44,777 nucleotides of DNA, from contig NZ_DAHVHY010000010.1 of assembly GCF_027322205.1 (NCBI RefSeq), positions 1 through 44,777 of the forward strand, written 5' to 3'. The stretch's first letter is position 1. Every line of letters starts with the position of its first letter. Source of the stretch: Acidithiobacillus sp. (GTDB lineage: Bacteria; Pseudomonadota; Gammaproteobacteria; Acidithiobacillales; Acidithiobacillaceae). Under the pieces are notes generated by a model. It was not told where the DNA came from. It saw only the letters and a program-made list of their open reading frames with translations, and made no database searches. Below are positions 27,691 to 36,822 of the stretch, piece by piece. The position numbers were made by a program, and so were the translations under genes.

Positions 27691-28080
27691 ATGCCTGAAC
27701 CCGAAAGTACACCCTACGCCCGCCTCGGTGGCGAGGACACCGTGCGCAAGCTGGTCAACCATTTTTATGATTTGATGGATAGCGAGGCGCAGTGGCAAAC
27801 CCCGCTGCGGGATATCCACCCGAAAGACCTTTCCGAGTCCAAAGAGAAGCTCTTTCTGTTTCTGTCCGGCTGGTTGGGCGGGCCTGACCTGTATGTGCAG
27901 CGTTTCGGGCATCCCCGCTTACGGGCGCGGCATGGCTCTTTCCCGGTGGATGATCAGGCGCGGGATCAGTGGATGGCCTGCATGCTTCGGGCCATGCACG
28001 ACGTAGAGATAGAGCCTGAACTTTATGCCCACCTGCAGGGTGCCTTTCAGCGCACGGCTGATTTCATGCGGAATCGCTAG
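27691..28080 (+). CDS. group II truncated haemoglobin
   Basis: A 129-aa globin of the 2-on-2 type: TPYARLGGEDTVRKLVNHFYDLMD, FLSGWLGGPDLYVQRFGHPRLRARH (with the proximal-histidine region) and ARDQWMACMLRAM. Group II trHbs bind O2 or NO; beside an oxygen-sensitive nitrogenase cluster a scavenging role is plausible but unproven. The frame is open upstream of the ATG, yet that part has no globin character and the ATG fits the family. Its end overlaps the converging MFS gene by 17 bp. Confidence 0.9.
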   Translation: MPEPESTPYARLGGEDTVRKLVNHFYDLMDSEAQWQTPLRDIHPKDLSESKEKLFLFLSGWLGGPDLYVQRFGHPRLRARHGSFPVDDQARDQWMACMLRAMHDVEIEPELYAHLQGAFQRTADFMRNR

Positions 28081-29494
28081 GACTGTGCTTTTGCGCTGAT
28101 AAATCATCGGGGCGGGCCGGCGCGGCATCTGGGGCCTGTAATCCATGCCCCATCAGCCAGCCGATCAGAATCCCGACCAGGGCCATGGCCGACAGGGACG
28201 GATAGCCGATGAACTGTACCAGTGGACCACCCAGAAAGGTGCCGACGACTGTGGCCACGGCGCCGCTGGCATTAAAAAGACCCATTGCCGCGCCCTGGCT
28301 GACGGGCGTTAACCGTGCTGTCAGGGTAGTCCCGGAGATACTCTGCAGTGGCCAAGCGATGATAATCAGGACAAAACCAGCCAGGGCGGTCAGCGTTTTG
28401 GGTATGGGCAGGAAAAACACCAGAAGTAGTAGCCCAAATCCCAAAAAGCGGAGCATCAAAGACCAGCGATATACCCTTCCGGCGCCAAAACGTCCGGACA
28501 ACTGCCCGCCCACCGAATACAGTACCAAGGCGATGGCGGCGGTCATGGCGTAGACGCTGGAGGTCAGTGCCGGAGCCACGCTGTAGGCTTTCTGCATGGC
28601 CACAGGAAAGTAGGCGAAGAACGCGGCGATCCCAAAGGCTACGGCAAACCAGGAAAGGAGAAAGCGACCAAAGCGGGTATGCATGACGTCGCCCAATCGG
28701 TGCGCACCGCGCAGGGAAAGGTGATGCGAAAAGCGTAGCAGGCCACCCCCCAGCAGTTCCGGGCGCCCGAAATTGGCGAGGAAGCGCCAGTCCAGATCGC
28801 GCCGCATGTGGTCGCCGATTTCCGCCGCCCAACCGTAATGTTTGGCGGCGGGGGGCAAGCCTTTGGCACCGAGCCAGATAGCGGGAATCGCCGCCAGGGC
28901 CGCACAGATCAGGCCCGCTTTGAAATTGCTGGCGAAGATGCCCGCCAGCAAGAGCCCGCCGACCTGCCCGCCGCCGTTGAAAGTCTGCAGCCAGCCCAGT
29001 CTGGGTTCCCACTCATTTTGCGGGTCAAACTCGACAATGAACAGGCTGGCCATAGTGGCCACGGCTGAGGTTCCCGCGCCAGCGAGCAGAGAGAGGCCGC
29101 TCCAGGTGAAGATGCCCGGCAGAAAAGGCATGACTGCCAGTGCCAGCGACAGCACCAGAAAGCCACCGAAAAAAATGGGGCGATGCAGTTGCTTGCGGTC
29201 GGCCAGGGTTCCCCACAGGGGTGAGGTCAGCAATCCGAGGTTGAAGCCGCCCATGACGTAGGCGACCCAACTGAGATGATGGGTGAGGGCGACGATCATC
29301 AGTGGCAAGAGAATAGGCAGCAGCCCGGACGAGACAGCGCCCAACAGTGCGTAGGCCAAAAACCAGATGGATACCCAGCGGCTGGGTTCCTTCAGAATGG
29401 CACGCAAGCGATCTAAGCGGGCTCGCGCCAATTGAATGCGAACGGCAATAGCCGCATTGCCCATGGGGGAGCTGGGATTCCGGGTGTCTGCCAT
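28064..29494 (-). CDS. MFS transporter, 476 aa
   Basis: A 12-helix major-facilitator protein. The first helix begins near residue 40 (VSIWFLAYALLGAVSSGLLPILLP). The loop 2-3 motif is SPLWGTLADRKQLHRP. A central cytoplasmic loop of about 60 residues (about 215-275) separates the halves. The substrate cannot be inferred. The start at 29494 has AGGAG 6 nt upstream. The 3' end overlaps the haemoglobin gene tail to tail. Confidence 0.88.
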   Translation of the reverse strand: MADTRNPSSPMGNAAIAVRIQLARARLDRLRAILKEPSRWVSIWFLAYALLGAVSSGLLPILLPLMIVALTHHLSWVAYVMGGFNLGLLTSPLWGTLADRKQLHRPIFFGGFLVLSLALAVMPFLPGIFTWSGLSLLAGAGTSAVATMASLFIVEFDPQNEWEPRLGWLQTFNGGGQVGGLLLAGIFASNFKAGLICAALAAIPAIWLGAKGLPPAAKHYGWAAEIGDHMRRDLDWRFLANFGRPELLGGGLLRFSHHLSLRGAHRLGDVMHTRFGRFLLSWFAVAFGIAAFFAYFPVAMQKAYSVAPALTSSVYAMTAAIALVLYSVGGQLSGRFGAGRVYRWSLMLRFLGFGLLLLVFFLPIPKTLTALAGFVLIIIAWPLQSISGTTLTARLTPVSQGAAMGLFNASGAVATVVGTFLGGPLVQFIGYPSLSAMALVGILIGWLMGHGLQAPDAAPARPDDLSAQKHSPSDSA

Positions 29495-29730
29495 GATTTC
29501 TCCTGGTGTCAATCACTGGACGGCCATTTACGATATCGTGCAACGCATATAGTCATCTGATAGGCCTTTCCTCTATTGGTTCCCTGACGGCAGAATAGGC
29601 ACTGGTATTTCGTGATCAGCGATTGCGATCGGCAAGACGCTCGGTGGGTGCGGGTTTGCTCGTCTGTGTTTGCTACGTTATGGTAAACAGCAAGGCACTC
29701 AAAACGGTACGCCTATCCATTAGCTATGCG

Positions 29731-29760
29731 TTGCGAGACAAAATCCGGCAAAGATAAATA
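29731..29760 (+). promoter_or_regulatory. possible sigma70 promoter for the sucrose operon
   Basis: TTGCGA and TAAATA are 18 bp apart, 25 bp upstream of the mechanosensitive-channel ATG. Both hexamers match consensus only partly. The rest of the 291-bp gap (29495-29785) shows no other feature I can support. Confidence 0.35.
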
Positions 29761-29785
29761 AGCAACATAATAAAGGGAGTGATGT

Positions 29786-30355
29786 ATGAGCATCGTGTTT
29801 CATGGGTTGACAATAGACCCGGAGTGGTTGTTACATCGGTTGACATATACCGTACTCATTGTGGTGGGAGGTTATCTGGTTTTACGCTGGTATGGCCATG
29901 TCACCCGTCGCCTTATGGAATATCTCGGTAAACGGCGAGCCTTAGTCAGGGGCTATGGAGTGGTGTTGCAGCGGATGACCACCTGGTTTCTCTGGCTTCT
30001 TATCTGGGTAGTGGTACTGCGGGTATGGGGTGTGGATGTTACCGCTATTTGGACTACGTTTGTCAGTTTGCTGGCGGTAATCGGCGTCGGCATGCTGGCC
30101 GTATGGGCGATGGTCAGCAACATTACGGCACGCTTTTTTATCTGGTTCTGGCAGCCATTACAACTGGGGCAGCGTATTGAGATATTCCCGGAATCACTGA
30201 CCGGCGAGGTCGTAGAGGAAAATCTTATGTTTACTGAGTTGCGCCAGGAGGATGGAACGATTGTGGTTATTCCCAATAATCTCTTTTTTCAGCGCATTAT
30301 TCGTCGCTTGCCGGAAGCTGAAAAAACCATAATGCAGGGAAAGACCACGTTATGA
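29786..30355 (+). CDS. small-conductance mechanosensitive channel (MscS family)
   Basis: A 189-aa inner-membrane protein with three predicted helices (about residues 18-35, 65-85 and 88-115) and a shortened MscS beta domain: ARFFIWFWQPLQLGQRIEIF, GEVVEENLMFTELRQEDG and VVIPNNLFFQRII. The C-terminal cage of E. coli MscS is absent. It opens under hypo-osmotic stress to release solutes. It is the first gene before a sucrose-synthesis set and overlaps the kinase start by 4 bp. Confidence 0.9.
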   Translation: MSIVFHGLTIDPEWLLHRLTYTVLIVVGGYLVLRWYGHVTRRLMEYLGKRRALVRGYGVVLQRMTTWFLWLLIWVVVLRVWGVDVTAIWTTFVSLLAVIGVGMLAVWAMVSNITARFFIWFWQPLQLGQRIEIFPESLTGEVVEENLMFTELRQEDGTIVVIPNNLFFQRIIRRLPEAEKTIMQGKTTL

Positions 30356-31254
30356 AAACAGAGGTCGTTCCCGGAGTGATTTTTGGCGAGTGCCTGGTGG
30401 ATGATTTTGGTACCACGCAGTGTCTTGGTGGCGCGCCCTTCAATGTCGCGCAACACCTCCATGCCTTAGGCGTGGCGTCCGTCTTTGTCAGCCGGGTAGG
30501 GCGGGATGCCGCGGGACAACGCATTTTGCAGCGCATGCAGGACTGGGGGATGTCGACGAGCGCCGTGCCGGAGGATGAGTTGCTGCCTACCGGCCGGGTG
30601 CAGGTGGTAGCGGATGCCGGCCAGGCGCATCACTTCGAGATCTTGCCGCATCAGGCTTACGATGCCATATGTCCGCCCTCCGGGGGCACCGGCAGCATTC
30701 CCTGGCTCTATCACGGCAGCCTCGCGGTGCGGGAAGACGGACCATCGCGGGCCACCTGGCGGCAACTGTGTGCCCGTTCCCATTGGCGCTTCGTGGACAT
30801 CAACCTGCGGGATCCGTGGTGGGATTCAGAAATGCTCACGGAAGTCATACAGGATTCGTCTATACTCAAATGCAACGTTGAGGAGTTGAGGCAGATCATT
30901 CGTACTTACGGACTACCTCCAACTCCCTCCTTGCAGGAGGCGATGCAGACGGTTGCCCGACATTTTTGTGCGCAGGCCGTTTTGCTGACCCGCGGTGCGG
31001 CGGGTGCCGCATACGGAGATGGGACAGACTTTTACGAAGCGAAGGCTATCCCAACGGTTATTCAGGATACGGTTGGTGCAGGTGACGCCTTTGCCGCAGG
31101 CTGGCTCTGGGGGTTTTTTTGCGGGGATTCCATGGAGCGGTGTTTGCTGAGAGCAGGAGATTTGGCGGCGGCCGTTTGTGCCTTATCCGGTGCGTTACCG
31201 GATCAGCCAGAGTTTTACCGGACCATCATGGAGCATTGGGCCAAGGAGAATTGA
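30352..31254 (+). CDS. PfkB-family sugar kinase, probably fructokinase
   Basis: A 300-aa ribokinase-fold kinase. The N-terminal GECLVDDFG and LGGAPFNVAQHL blocks fit fructokinases, and the anion hole and catalytic base are in DTVGAGDAFAAGW near residue 245. Next to sucrose-phosphate synthase and sucrose synthase it most likely phosphorylates fructose released by sucrose synthase. Its stop lies 1 bp before the TTG start of the next gene. Confidence 0.92.
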   Translation: MKTEVVPGVIFGECLVDDFGTTQCLGGAPFNVAQHLHALGVASVFVSRVGRDAAGQRILQRMQDWGMSTSAVPEDELLPTGRVQVVADAGQAHHFEILPHQAYDAICPPSGGTGSIPWLYHGSLAVREDGPSRATWRQLCARSHWRFVDINLRDPWWDSEMLTEVIQDSSILKCNVEELRQIIRTYGLPPTPSLQEAMQTVARHFCAQAVLLTRGAAGAAYGDGTDFYEAKAIPTVIQDTVGAGDAFAAGWLWGFFCGDSMERCLLRAGDLAAAVCALSGALPDQPEFYRTIMEHWAKEN

Positions 31255-31255
31255 T

Positions 31256-33400
31256 TTGTCAGATCACGATGGTCTTTACATCCTGATGCTGAGTATCCAC
31301 GGCCGCATTTGCGGTACACCGGAACTCGGGGTCGATGCAGATACCGGCGGTCAGGTTGGCTATGTACTCGACGAAATGCAGGCACTGGCACGAGACCCGC
31401 GCGTCACCCGGATCAACCTGCTTACGCGTCGCTTTAGCGATCCTGGCACGAATCCCATTTATGGAGAACCGCGTGAATCTTTAGGATCTGGCGCGCAGAT
31501 CATCCGCCTGCCTGCCGGGCCAGCGCATAAATACCTGCAAAAAGAGCGGCTCTGGGACTATCTGGATATGTTTGTAGACAGTGCGCTGCATTTTATTCGC
31601 AGTGAAGACTGTATTCCCGATGTCATCCACAGCCACTATGCCGATGCGGGTTATGTGGGGGTGCGACTGTCCCGCTTGCTGGGTATCCCGCTCATACATA
31701 CCGGCCATTCCCTCGGGCGAGATAAAAGGGAAAGACTGATCGCTGCTGGCCGAAAGGCAGAAAGTATCGACCGGCAGTTTCATTTTTCGCGGCGCATCGC
31801 TGCCGAAGAAGCTGTACTGAGTGAAGCGTCTGTTGTTATGGCCAGCACCCGTCAGGAAGTGGACGAGCAGTATGGTCTGTACGAGAACGCCGCGCGGGCG
31901 CACTTTATGGTCTTGCCGCCGGGCGTGGATTTACACCGGTTTTCGCGGCCGGGCCGACAGCGGTCTTCGCCGTTGCTGTCCGGCTTGCGCCGCTTTCTGG
32001 AGGCGCCGCGCAAGCCCCCCATTCTGGCCATTGCCCGCCCTGATGAGCGTAAAAATTTCCAGCGCTTGGTCGAAGCTTACGCCACTGCCCCTGATTTGCG
32101 GGAGCATGCCAACTTGGTTCTGATCATGGGCCAACGCGACCGCTTTGAACAGATCCCCCATGGGGCAAAAAGGGTGATTGAGAGCGTGCTGCATACCATG
32201 GACGATTACGATCTTTATGGGCAGATCGCCCTCCCCAAGCACCATGAGCCCGAAGATGTTCCTGAATATTACCGCTATGCGGCCATCTACAAGGGTGTTT
32301 TCGTCAACCCGGCGCTGACTGAACCTTTTGGTCTGACGCTGCTGGAGGCGGCGGCATCGGGATTGCCGATTGTCGCCACCCAGCATGGTGGTCCGCAGGA
32401 CATCATCCGCTATTGCCGTAACGGCATTCTGGTGGACCCGCTCAATATCGGGGAGATCCAAAACGCCCTCCGGCAAATGCTCTTCGATCGCCGCCGTTGG
32501 CAGCGTGCCAGTCGCGCTGGATTGCTGGGCGTGCGCCGGGTCTATAGCTGGGAGGCTCATGCGCGCCGTTATCTGGCAGAAATGGAACACATTCTCCGGC
32601 GTCAACGCAAACAACGGCGACGCGAGTTCGCTGCCCGCCAGGGGGTGCGTCGTGCCGTACCGGCGGCGGATCATCTGCTGGTATCCGATATCGACAATAC
32701 CCTGATCGGTGATTCGGCGGGACTCGCCGCACTGATGGAATGGCTCAGGGAGCACCCCCGGGTAGCCTTTGGCGTCGCCACCGGCCGGAATCTGAAACAG
32801 ACCATGGAGATATTGGCAGCACACCAGGTTCCTCGCCCGGACATCTGTATCACCGATGTCGGTACGCGCATCGTCTATGGCAGCAAACTGCACGAAGATC
32901 AGGACTGGGCCGCCCATCTGCACTATCGTTGGTGGCGTGAAGGGGTATTGCAGGCACTGGCCGATGTGCCCGGTCTGCGTCTGCAGGAAAAAATGACGCA
33001 AAGCGCTTTTAAGGTCAGTTACTACGTGGATCCCAAACATCCGCCAACGGCGAAGGAGCTGCAAAAACGTCTGCACCAGCAGCAGATTATCGCCCATGTC
33101 GTGCTTTCCCATACCCGCTATCTGGATATATTGCCCATTCGTGCTTCCAAGGGCCACGCCATCCGTTTCCTGGCCTTTCGCTGGGGATTGCCCTTGCATG
33201 CGGTGCTTACTGCGGGGGACTCCGGCAATGACGCCGATATGATGGGGGGCGAAATTTGCGGTGTTGTGGTCGGCAACCACAGCCCGGAATTACACGGGCT
33301 AAGAGGTAAACAACACATCTATTTTGCCAGTGCTTACCATGCCTGGGGGATTCTCGAAGGCATCCAGTACTATCACTTTCCAGGAGATGCTCATGTCTGA
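31256..33400 (+). CDS. sucrose-phosphate synthase with fused sucrose-phosphatase domain
   Basis: 714 aa. Residues 1-460 are a GT4 sucrose-phosphate synthase: LSIHGRICGTPELGVDADTGGQVGYVLDE at the start, THTGHSLGRDKR-like substrate residues, and LTEPFGLTLLEAAASGLP near 365. Residues 480-710 are a HAD phosphatase with SDIDNTLIGD (nucleophile Asp) and TAGDSGNDADMM, the sucrose-6-phosphate phosphatase type. So one chain can make sucrose from UDP-glucose and fructose-6-phosphate. The start is TTG at 31256, 7 nt after AAGGAG; no ATG fits. Its end overlaps the sucrose synthase start. Confidence 0.93.
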   Translation: MSDHDGLYILMLSIHGRICGTPELGVDADTGGQVGYVLDEMQALARDPRVTRINLLTRRFSDPGTNPIYGEPRESLGSGAQIIRLPAGPAHKYLQKERLWDYLDMFVDSALHFIRSEDCIPDVIHSHYADAGYVGVRLSRLLGIPLIHTGHSLGRDKRERLIAAGRKAESIDRQFHFSRRIAAEEAVLSEASVVMASTRQEVDEQYGLYENAARAHFMVLPPGVDLHRFSRPGRQRSSPLLSGLRRFLEAPRKPPILAIARPDERKNFQRLVEAYATAPDLREHANLVLIMGQRDRFEQIPHGAKRVIESVLHTMDDYDLYGQIALPKHHEPEDVPEYYRYAAIYKGVFVNPALTEPFGLTLLEAAASGLPIVATQHGGPQDIIRYCRNGILVDPLNIGEIQNALRQMLFDRRRWQRASRAGLLGVRRVYSWEAHARRYLAEMEHILRRQRKQRRREFAARQGVRRAVPAADHLLVSDIDNTLIGDSAGLAALMEWLREHPRVAFGVATGRNLKQTMEILAAHQVPRPDICITDVGTRIVYGSKLHEDQDWAAHLHYRWWREGVLQALADVPGLRLQEKMTQSAFKVSYYVDPKHPPTAKELQKRLHQQQIIAHVVLSHTRYLDILPIRASKGHAIRFLAFRWGLPLHAVLTAGDSGNDADMMGGEICGVVVGNHSPELHGLRGKQHIYFASAYHAWGILEGIQYYHFPGDAHV

Positions 33401-35774
33401 CGACCTGCGTCGCTGTATCAGCCAGAATTCCCATTGTGTTTCCGGGTTATTGCGATATCTGTTCAATCTGCAACGCCCCTTTCTGCTTTATACCGATTTA
33501 CAAACGGCCATCAGCGACTTTGCCGCAGATTACGGCAGCGATGCAGACCTCGCGGTGTTGCAGGAATTCTTCTCCAGACTACAAGAGGCGGTGCTCGCAG
33601 AGCCGTGGATTTATCTGGCCTGGCGTCCCGGCCCCGGCCGCTGGATCTATCTGCGGCTACACTGGGAACAACTCAATCTGGAGACTCTGACACCGAGTGA
33701 TTATCTCGCCTTCAAAGAAAAGCAAGTGCTCCCCGCGAATGATCAGGAGCCGGTACTTACCGTGGATTTTGAAGATTTCCGCGCTGCCCCTTATCGTCTG
33801 CGCGATGAGGCCACCATCGGGCAGGGGCTCATGTATATGAATCGTCGCCTGGCCGGACAGCTTTTCGGGGACATCAAGGCCGGTCGCCAGAGCATTCTCG
33901 ACTTTTTGGCCGTGCACAAGCTGAACGGGCAGTCGCTGATGGTGCGTGATCAGCCGCCGGATTTTGAGACGCTGCGCCAGACTGTACAGTATCTGGCGAC
34001 GCTGCCCAAGACCAAACCCTGGCCGGAGTTTGCCGCGGAAATGAGCCGCCGCGGTTTTGCCCCCGGCTGGGGGGACACCGCCGGACGGGTCCGTGAAACC
34101 ATGCGTCTACTGATGGACCTGCTGGACGCACCCTCGGCGGAAAGCCTGGAGGCCTTCATCGATCGTATCCCCATGATCTCAAAAATACTGATCGTGTCTA
34201 TTCATGGCTGGTTCGCGCAGGACAAGGTGCTCGGACGTCCAGATACGGGTGGGCAGGTCGTCTATATTCTCGACCAGGCGCGCGCCCTGGAACAGGAAAT
34301 GCGGCAGCGGCTGGCGCGTCAGGGCGTGGACATCGTGCCGCACATTCTCATTGCCACCCGCCTGATTCCCAATGCCGATGGCACCACCTGCGACCAGCGT
34401 CTGGAACCCATCCATGGCGCCGACAATGTGCAGATTCTCCGCGTACCCTTCCGCTATCCCAATGGCGAAATATTGCCGCACTGGATCTCCCGCTTCAATG
34501 TCTGGCCATGGCTGGAGCGCTATGCCGACGATCTCGAACGGGAAACCCTGGCGGAATTTGGCCGTCGTCCCGACCTGATTATCGGCAATTATTCCGATGG
34601 CAATCTGGTAGCCTCCCTGCTCAGTGAACGGCTGAATGTCACCCAGTGCAACATTGCCCACGCGCTGGAGAAGAGCAAATACCTTTACAGTGATCTCTAC
34701 TGGCGTGATCACGATGCCAGTCACCATTTCGCCTGCCAATTTACCGCGGATCTCATCGCCATGAACTCCGCCGACATTATCGTCACCAGCACCTATCAGG
34801 AAATTGCCGGGAATGACCGCGAGGTGGGCCAGTACGAAGGGCATCAGAATTACAGCCTCCCCGGATTGTATCGGGTGGAAAACGGGATTGATGTCTTCGA
34901 CACCAAATTCAATATTATCTCTCCCGGTGCCGATGACCGCTATTATTTTCCGTATTCCGCCAGCGAAGAACGTTTACGTTTTTTGCACGAGGATATTCAT
35001 GTCCTGCTCTTTGGCGAAGAGCCTGCCGCAGACCGGCGCGGCCTATTAAAGGATCAGGATAAACCCATCATTTTCAGTATGGCGCGCATGGATCACATTA
35101 AAAATCTCAGCGGACTGGCCGAGATTTTTGGTGCCTCGGAGCGTCTACGCAGGCTGGCGAATCTTGTTATTATCGGTGGCCATGTCGATCCACAGGACTC
35201 TCAGGATGAGGAAGAACGGGCGCAAATCCACCAGATGCACGCCATCATGGATGCGCATCAGCTTGACGGCCAGATGCGCTGGATAGGTACTTTACTCGAT
35301 AAGAATGTGGCGGGAGAACTCTACCGGGTCATTGGCGATACCCATGGATGTTTCGTCCAGCCCGCACTCTTTGAAGCCTTCGGGCTGACGGTGATCGAAG
35401 CCATGAGCTCCGGCCTCCCGGTATTTGCCACCCGCTTCGGAGGGCCATTGGAAATTATAGAAGATGGCATTTCCGGTTTTCATATCGACCCCAACAACCA
35501 GCAGGAGGCGGCGGAGAAGCTGGCCGACTTCCTGGAAAACGTTGCTGCCGATAGCCGTGTCTGGGAGGCGATTTCCGATGGCGCATTAGCGCGGGTCAGC
35601 GCGCATTACACCTGGGGTAAATATGCCACGCGGATGATGACGCTGGCGCGGATTTTCGGGTTTTGGCGCTACATGCTCAAAACAGATCATCACGCCGCCC
35701 GCCGCTATTTGCAGATGTTTCAGCACTTGCAGTGGCGGCCTCTGGCCCATGCGGTGCCATTGGGAGATTCATGA
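33393..35774 (+). CDS. sucrose synthase
   Basis: A 793-aa sucrose synthase (NDP-glucose + fructose <-> sucrose + NDP). The N-terminal regulatory region spans about residues 1-260. The GT-B catalytic part opens LIVSIHGWFAQDKVLGRPDTGGQVVYILD near 270 and contains NYSDGNLVASLL, the FSMARMDHIKNLSG donor site and PALFEAFGLTVIEAMSSGLP near 660. Length agrees with the enzyme described from Acidithiobacillus caldus. The start at 33393 has AGGAG upstream. The last 6 bp overlap the converging RES toxin gene. Confidence 0.95.
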   Translation: MSDDLRRCISQNSHCVSGLLRYLFNLQRPFLLYTDLQTAISDFAADYGSDADLAVLQEFFSRLQEAVLAEPWIYLAWRPGPGRWIYLRLHWEQLNLETLTPSDYLAFKEKQVLPANDQEPVLTVDFEDFRAAPYRLRDEATIGQGLMYMNRRLAGQLFGDIKAGRQSILDFLAVHKLNGQSLMVRDQPPDFETLRQTVQYLATLPKTKPWPEFAAEMSRRGFAPGWGDTAGRVRETMRLLMDLLDAPSAESLEAFIDRIPMISKILIVSIHGWFAQDKVLGRPDTGGQVVYILDQARALEQEMRQRLARQGVDIVPHILIATRLIPNADGTTCDQRLEPIHGADNVQILRVPFRYPNGEILPHWISRFNVWPWLERYADDLERETLAEFGRRPDLIIGNYSDGNLVASLLSERLNVTQCNIAHALEKSKYLYSDLYWRDHDASHHFACQFTADLIAMNSADIIVTSTYQEIAGNDREVGQYEGHQNYSLPGLYRVENGIDVFDTKFNIISPGADDRYYFPYSASEERLRFLHEDIHVLLFGEEPAADRRGLLKDQDKPIIFSMARMDHIKNLSGLAEIFGASERLRRLANLVIIGGHVDPQDSQDEEERAQIHQMHAIMDAHQLDGQMRWIGTLLDKNVAGELYRVIGDTHGCFVQPALFEAFGLTVIEAMSSGLPVFATRFGGPLEIIEDGISGFHIDPNNQQEAAEKLADFLENVAADSRVWEAISDGALARVSAHYTWGKYATRMMTLARIFGFWRYMLKTDHHAARRYLQMFQHLQWRPLAHAVPLGDS

Positions 35775-36236
35775 GGGACAGCCGGGCCGCTGCGCCAAAC
35801 GCGTGTCCAAAGGATAACGATAGGTGGCAGCGATAGCGCAACGCGCCGCCGCCGGATGCCGGGGGTTCAGGAGCACGTTCCAGGTCTCCGGCACCAGCAC
35901 ACTCGGCACACGCAGCAGGGGTGCTGCACCGTCGGCAAGCCAGCGGTCCCCGTAAACCTGTGTGAGATGAGGATGTTGACTCCAATCCTGCGGAAGATGA
36001 GTGATGTCCGCGCTGGCTAATGCAATATCTTCCGGCACGGAAATACGCAACCATTGGAACGCGTCCGGGAGGTCTTCCGTATCGACTTCGAGATGAACCA
36101 GCGTTTCCAGAAGTGCCGTGGACGGATTAGGTGCGCAATAGATTACCGGACGGCCGCGACTGGACCAACGTCCGGAAGCACGCATGCCACCCAGACCATC
36201 CAGCGTCGTATGATTACTGATCCGCCAGAGAACCAC
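35769..36236 (-). CDS. RES-domain toxin
   Basis: A RES-domain protein, the toxin family that degrades or phosphorolyses NAD+. It shows the family start VLWRISNHTTLDGLGGMRASGRWSSRG with the R/S-rich active site, then VIYCAPNPSTALLETLVHLEV and the late NVLLNPRHP block. I prefer the GTG start at 36236, 2 bp after the antitoxin stop, because RES proteins begin right at this WRIS motif (155 aa). An ATG at 36275 would give 168 aa and overlap the antitoxin gene by 37 bp. Confidence 0.88.
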   Translation of the reverse strand: MVLWRISNHTTLDGLGGMRASGRWSSRGRPVIYCAPNPSTALLETLVHLEVDTEDLPDAFQWLRISVPEDIALASADITHLPQDWSQHPHLTQVYGDRWLADGAAPLLRVPSVLVPETWNVLLNPRHPAAARCAIAATYRYPLDTRLAQRPGCPS

Positions 36237-36238
36237 CG

Positions 36239-36679
36239 TCAGGCGGCCATCCCCTGCTCGATACGGACCAACCATTCTTCGACCAGACGGGCGCCCATTT
36301 CGGTCTCCAGCGCCGTTAGTGGCGTGCGGCCGCCCATCCCGGTCTTCGGTTTACGCAACCAGCGCAGCGCCTTTCCCGGGTCGCCGAAAGTCTGTCCCGC
36401 CTGCAGCAGACAGCGCAACACGCGCAGGAACCGGTCGGACTCCTCCCGATTCAGGCGACCGGTACCCGCTTTGCGGTGGGACATGGTCCGCGCCGGGATG
36501 ACCAGTGCCTGGATTTCGGTCTTCGTCAACCCGAGCTCTGTCAGCAACGCCAACTGGGCAAGGGGAACCCCCGTTTCCGTCAGTTCAAGCAGGGCAGTGT
36601 CCTCTTCCGGGAGAAGCCCAAGTAACCGCAGAACCCCTTGCGATGCGGGCGTTCCTGGCTCGATCAGCGCTATCGTCAT
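36239..36679 (-). CDS. Xre/MbcA/ParS-type antitoxin (DUF2384)
   Basis: A 146-aa antitoxin partner of the RES toxin. The helix-turn-helix region lies in the middle (LALLTELGLTKTEIQALVIPARTMSHRK). The C-terminal DUF2384 domain reads FGDPGKALRWLRKPKTGMGGRTPLTALETEMGARLVEEWL. The start at 36679 has AAGGAA 7 nt upstream. It precedes the toxin in the same unit, as usual, and should repress its own promoter. Confidence 0.9.
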   Translation of the reverse strand: MTIALIEPGTPASQGVLRLLGLLPEEDTALLELTETGVPLAQLALLTELGLTKTEIQALVIPARTMSHRKAGTGRLNREESDRFLRVLRCLLQAGQTFGDPGKALRWLRKPKTGMGGRTPLTALETEMGARLVEEWLVRIEQGMAA

Positions 36680-36822
36680 AACGGTTTCCTTCCATCTTGG
36701 CCACATGCCGTCATTATAGCAGCAATTTGCGCAAAGGGGCCAAGCCTAACTGGTTGCACATCAATATCATCGATGTCCGAAAGTGACGAGACACCTGCAG
36801 CCGCCTGGCTTATAAAGAGCCT

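Noticed and set aside
31931-33280. Antisense frame of 449 codons opposite sucrose-phosphate synthase
   Set aside because: The plus-strand gene is certain; the antisense product has no coherent fold or motif.
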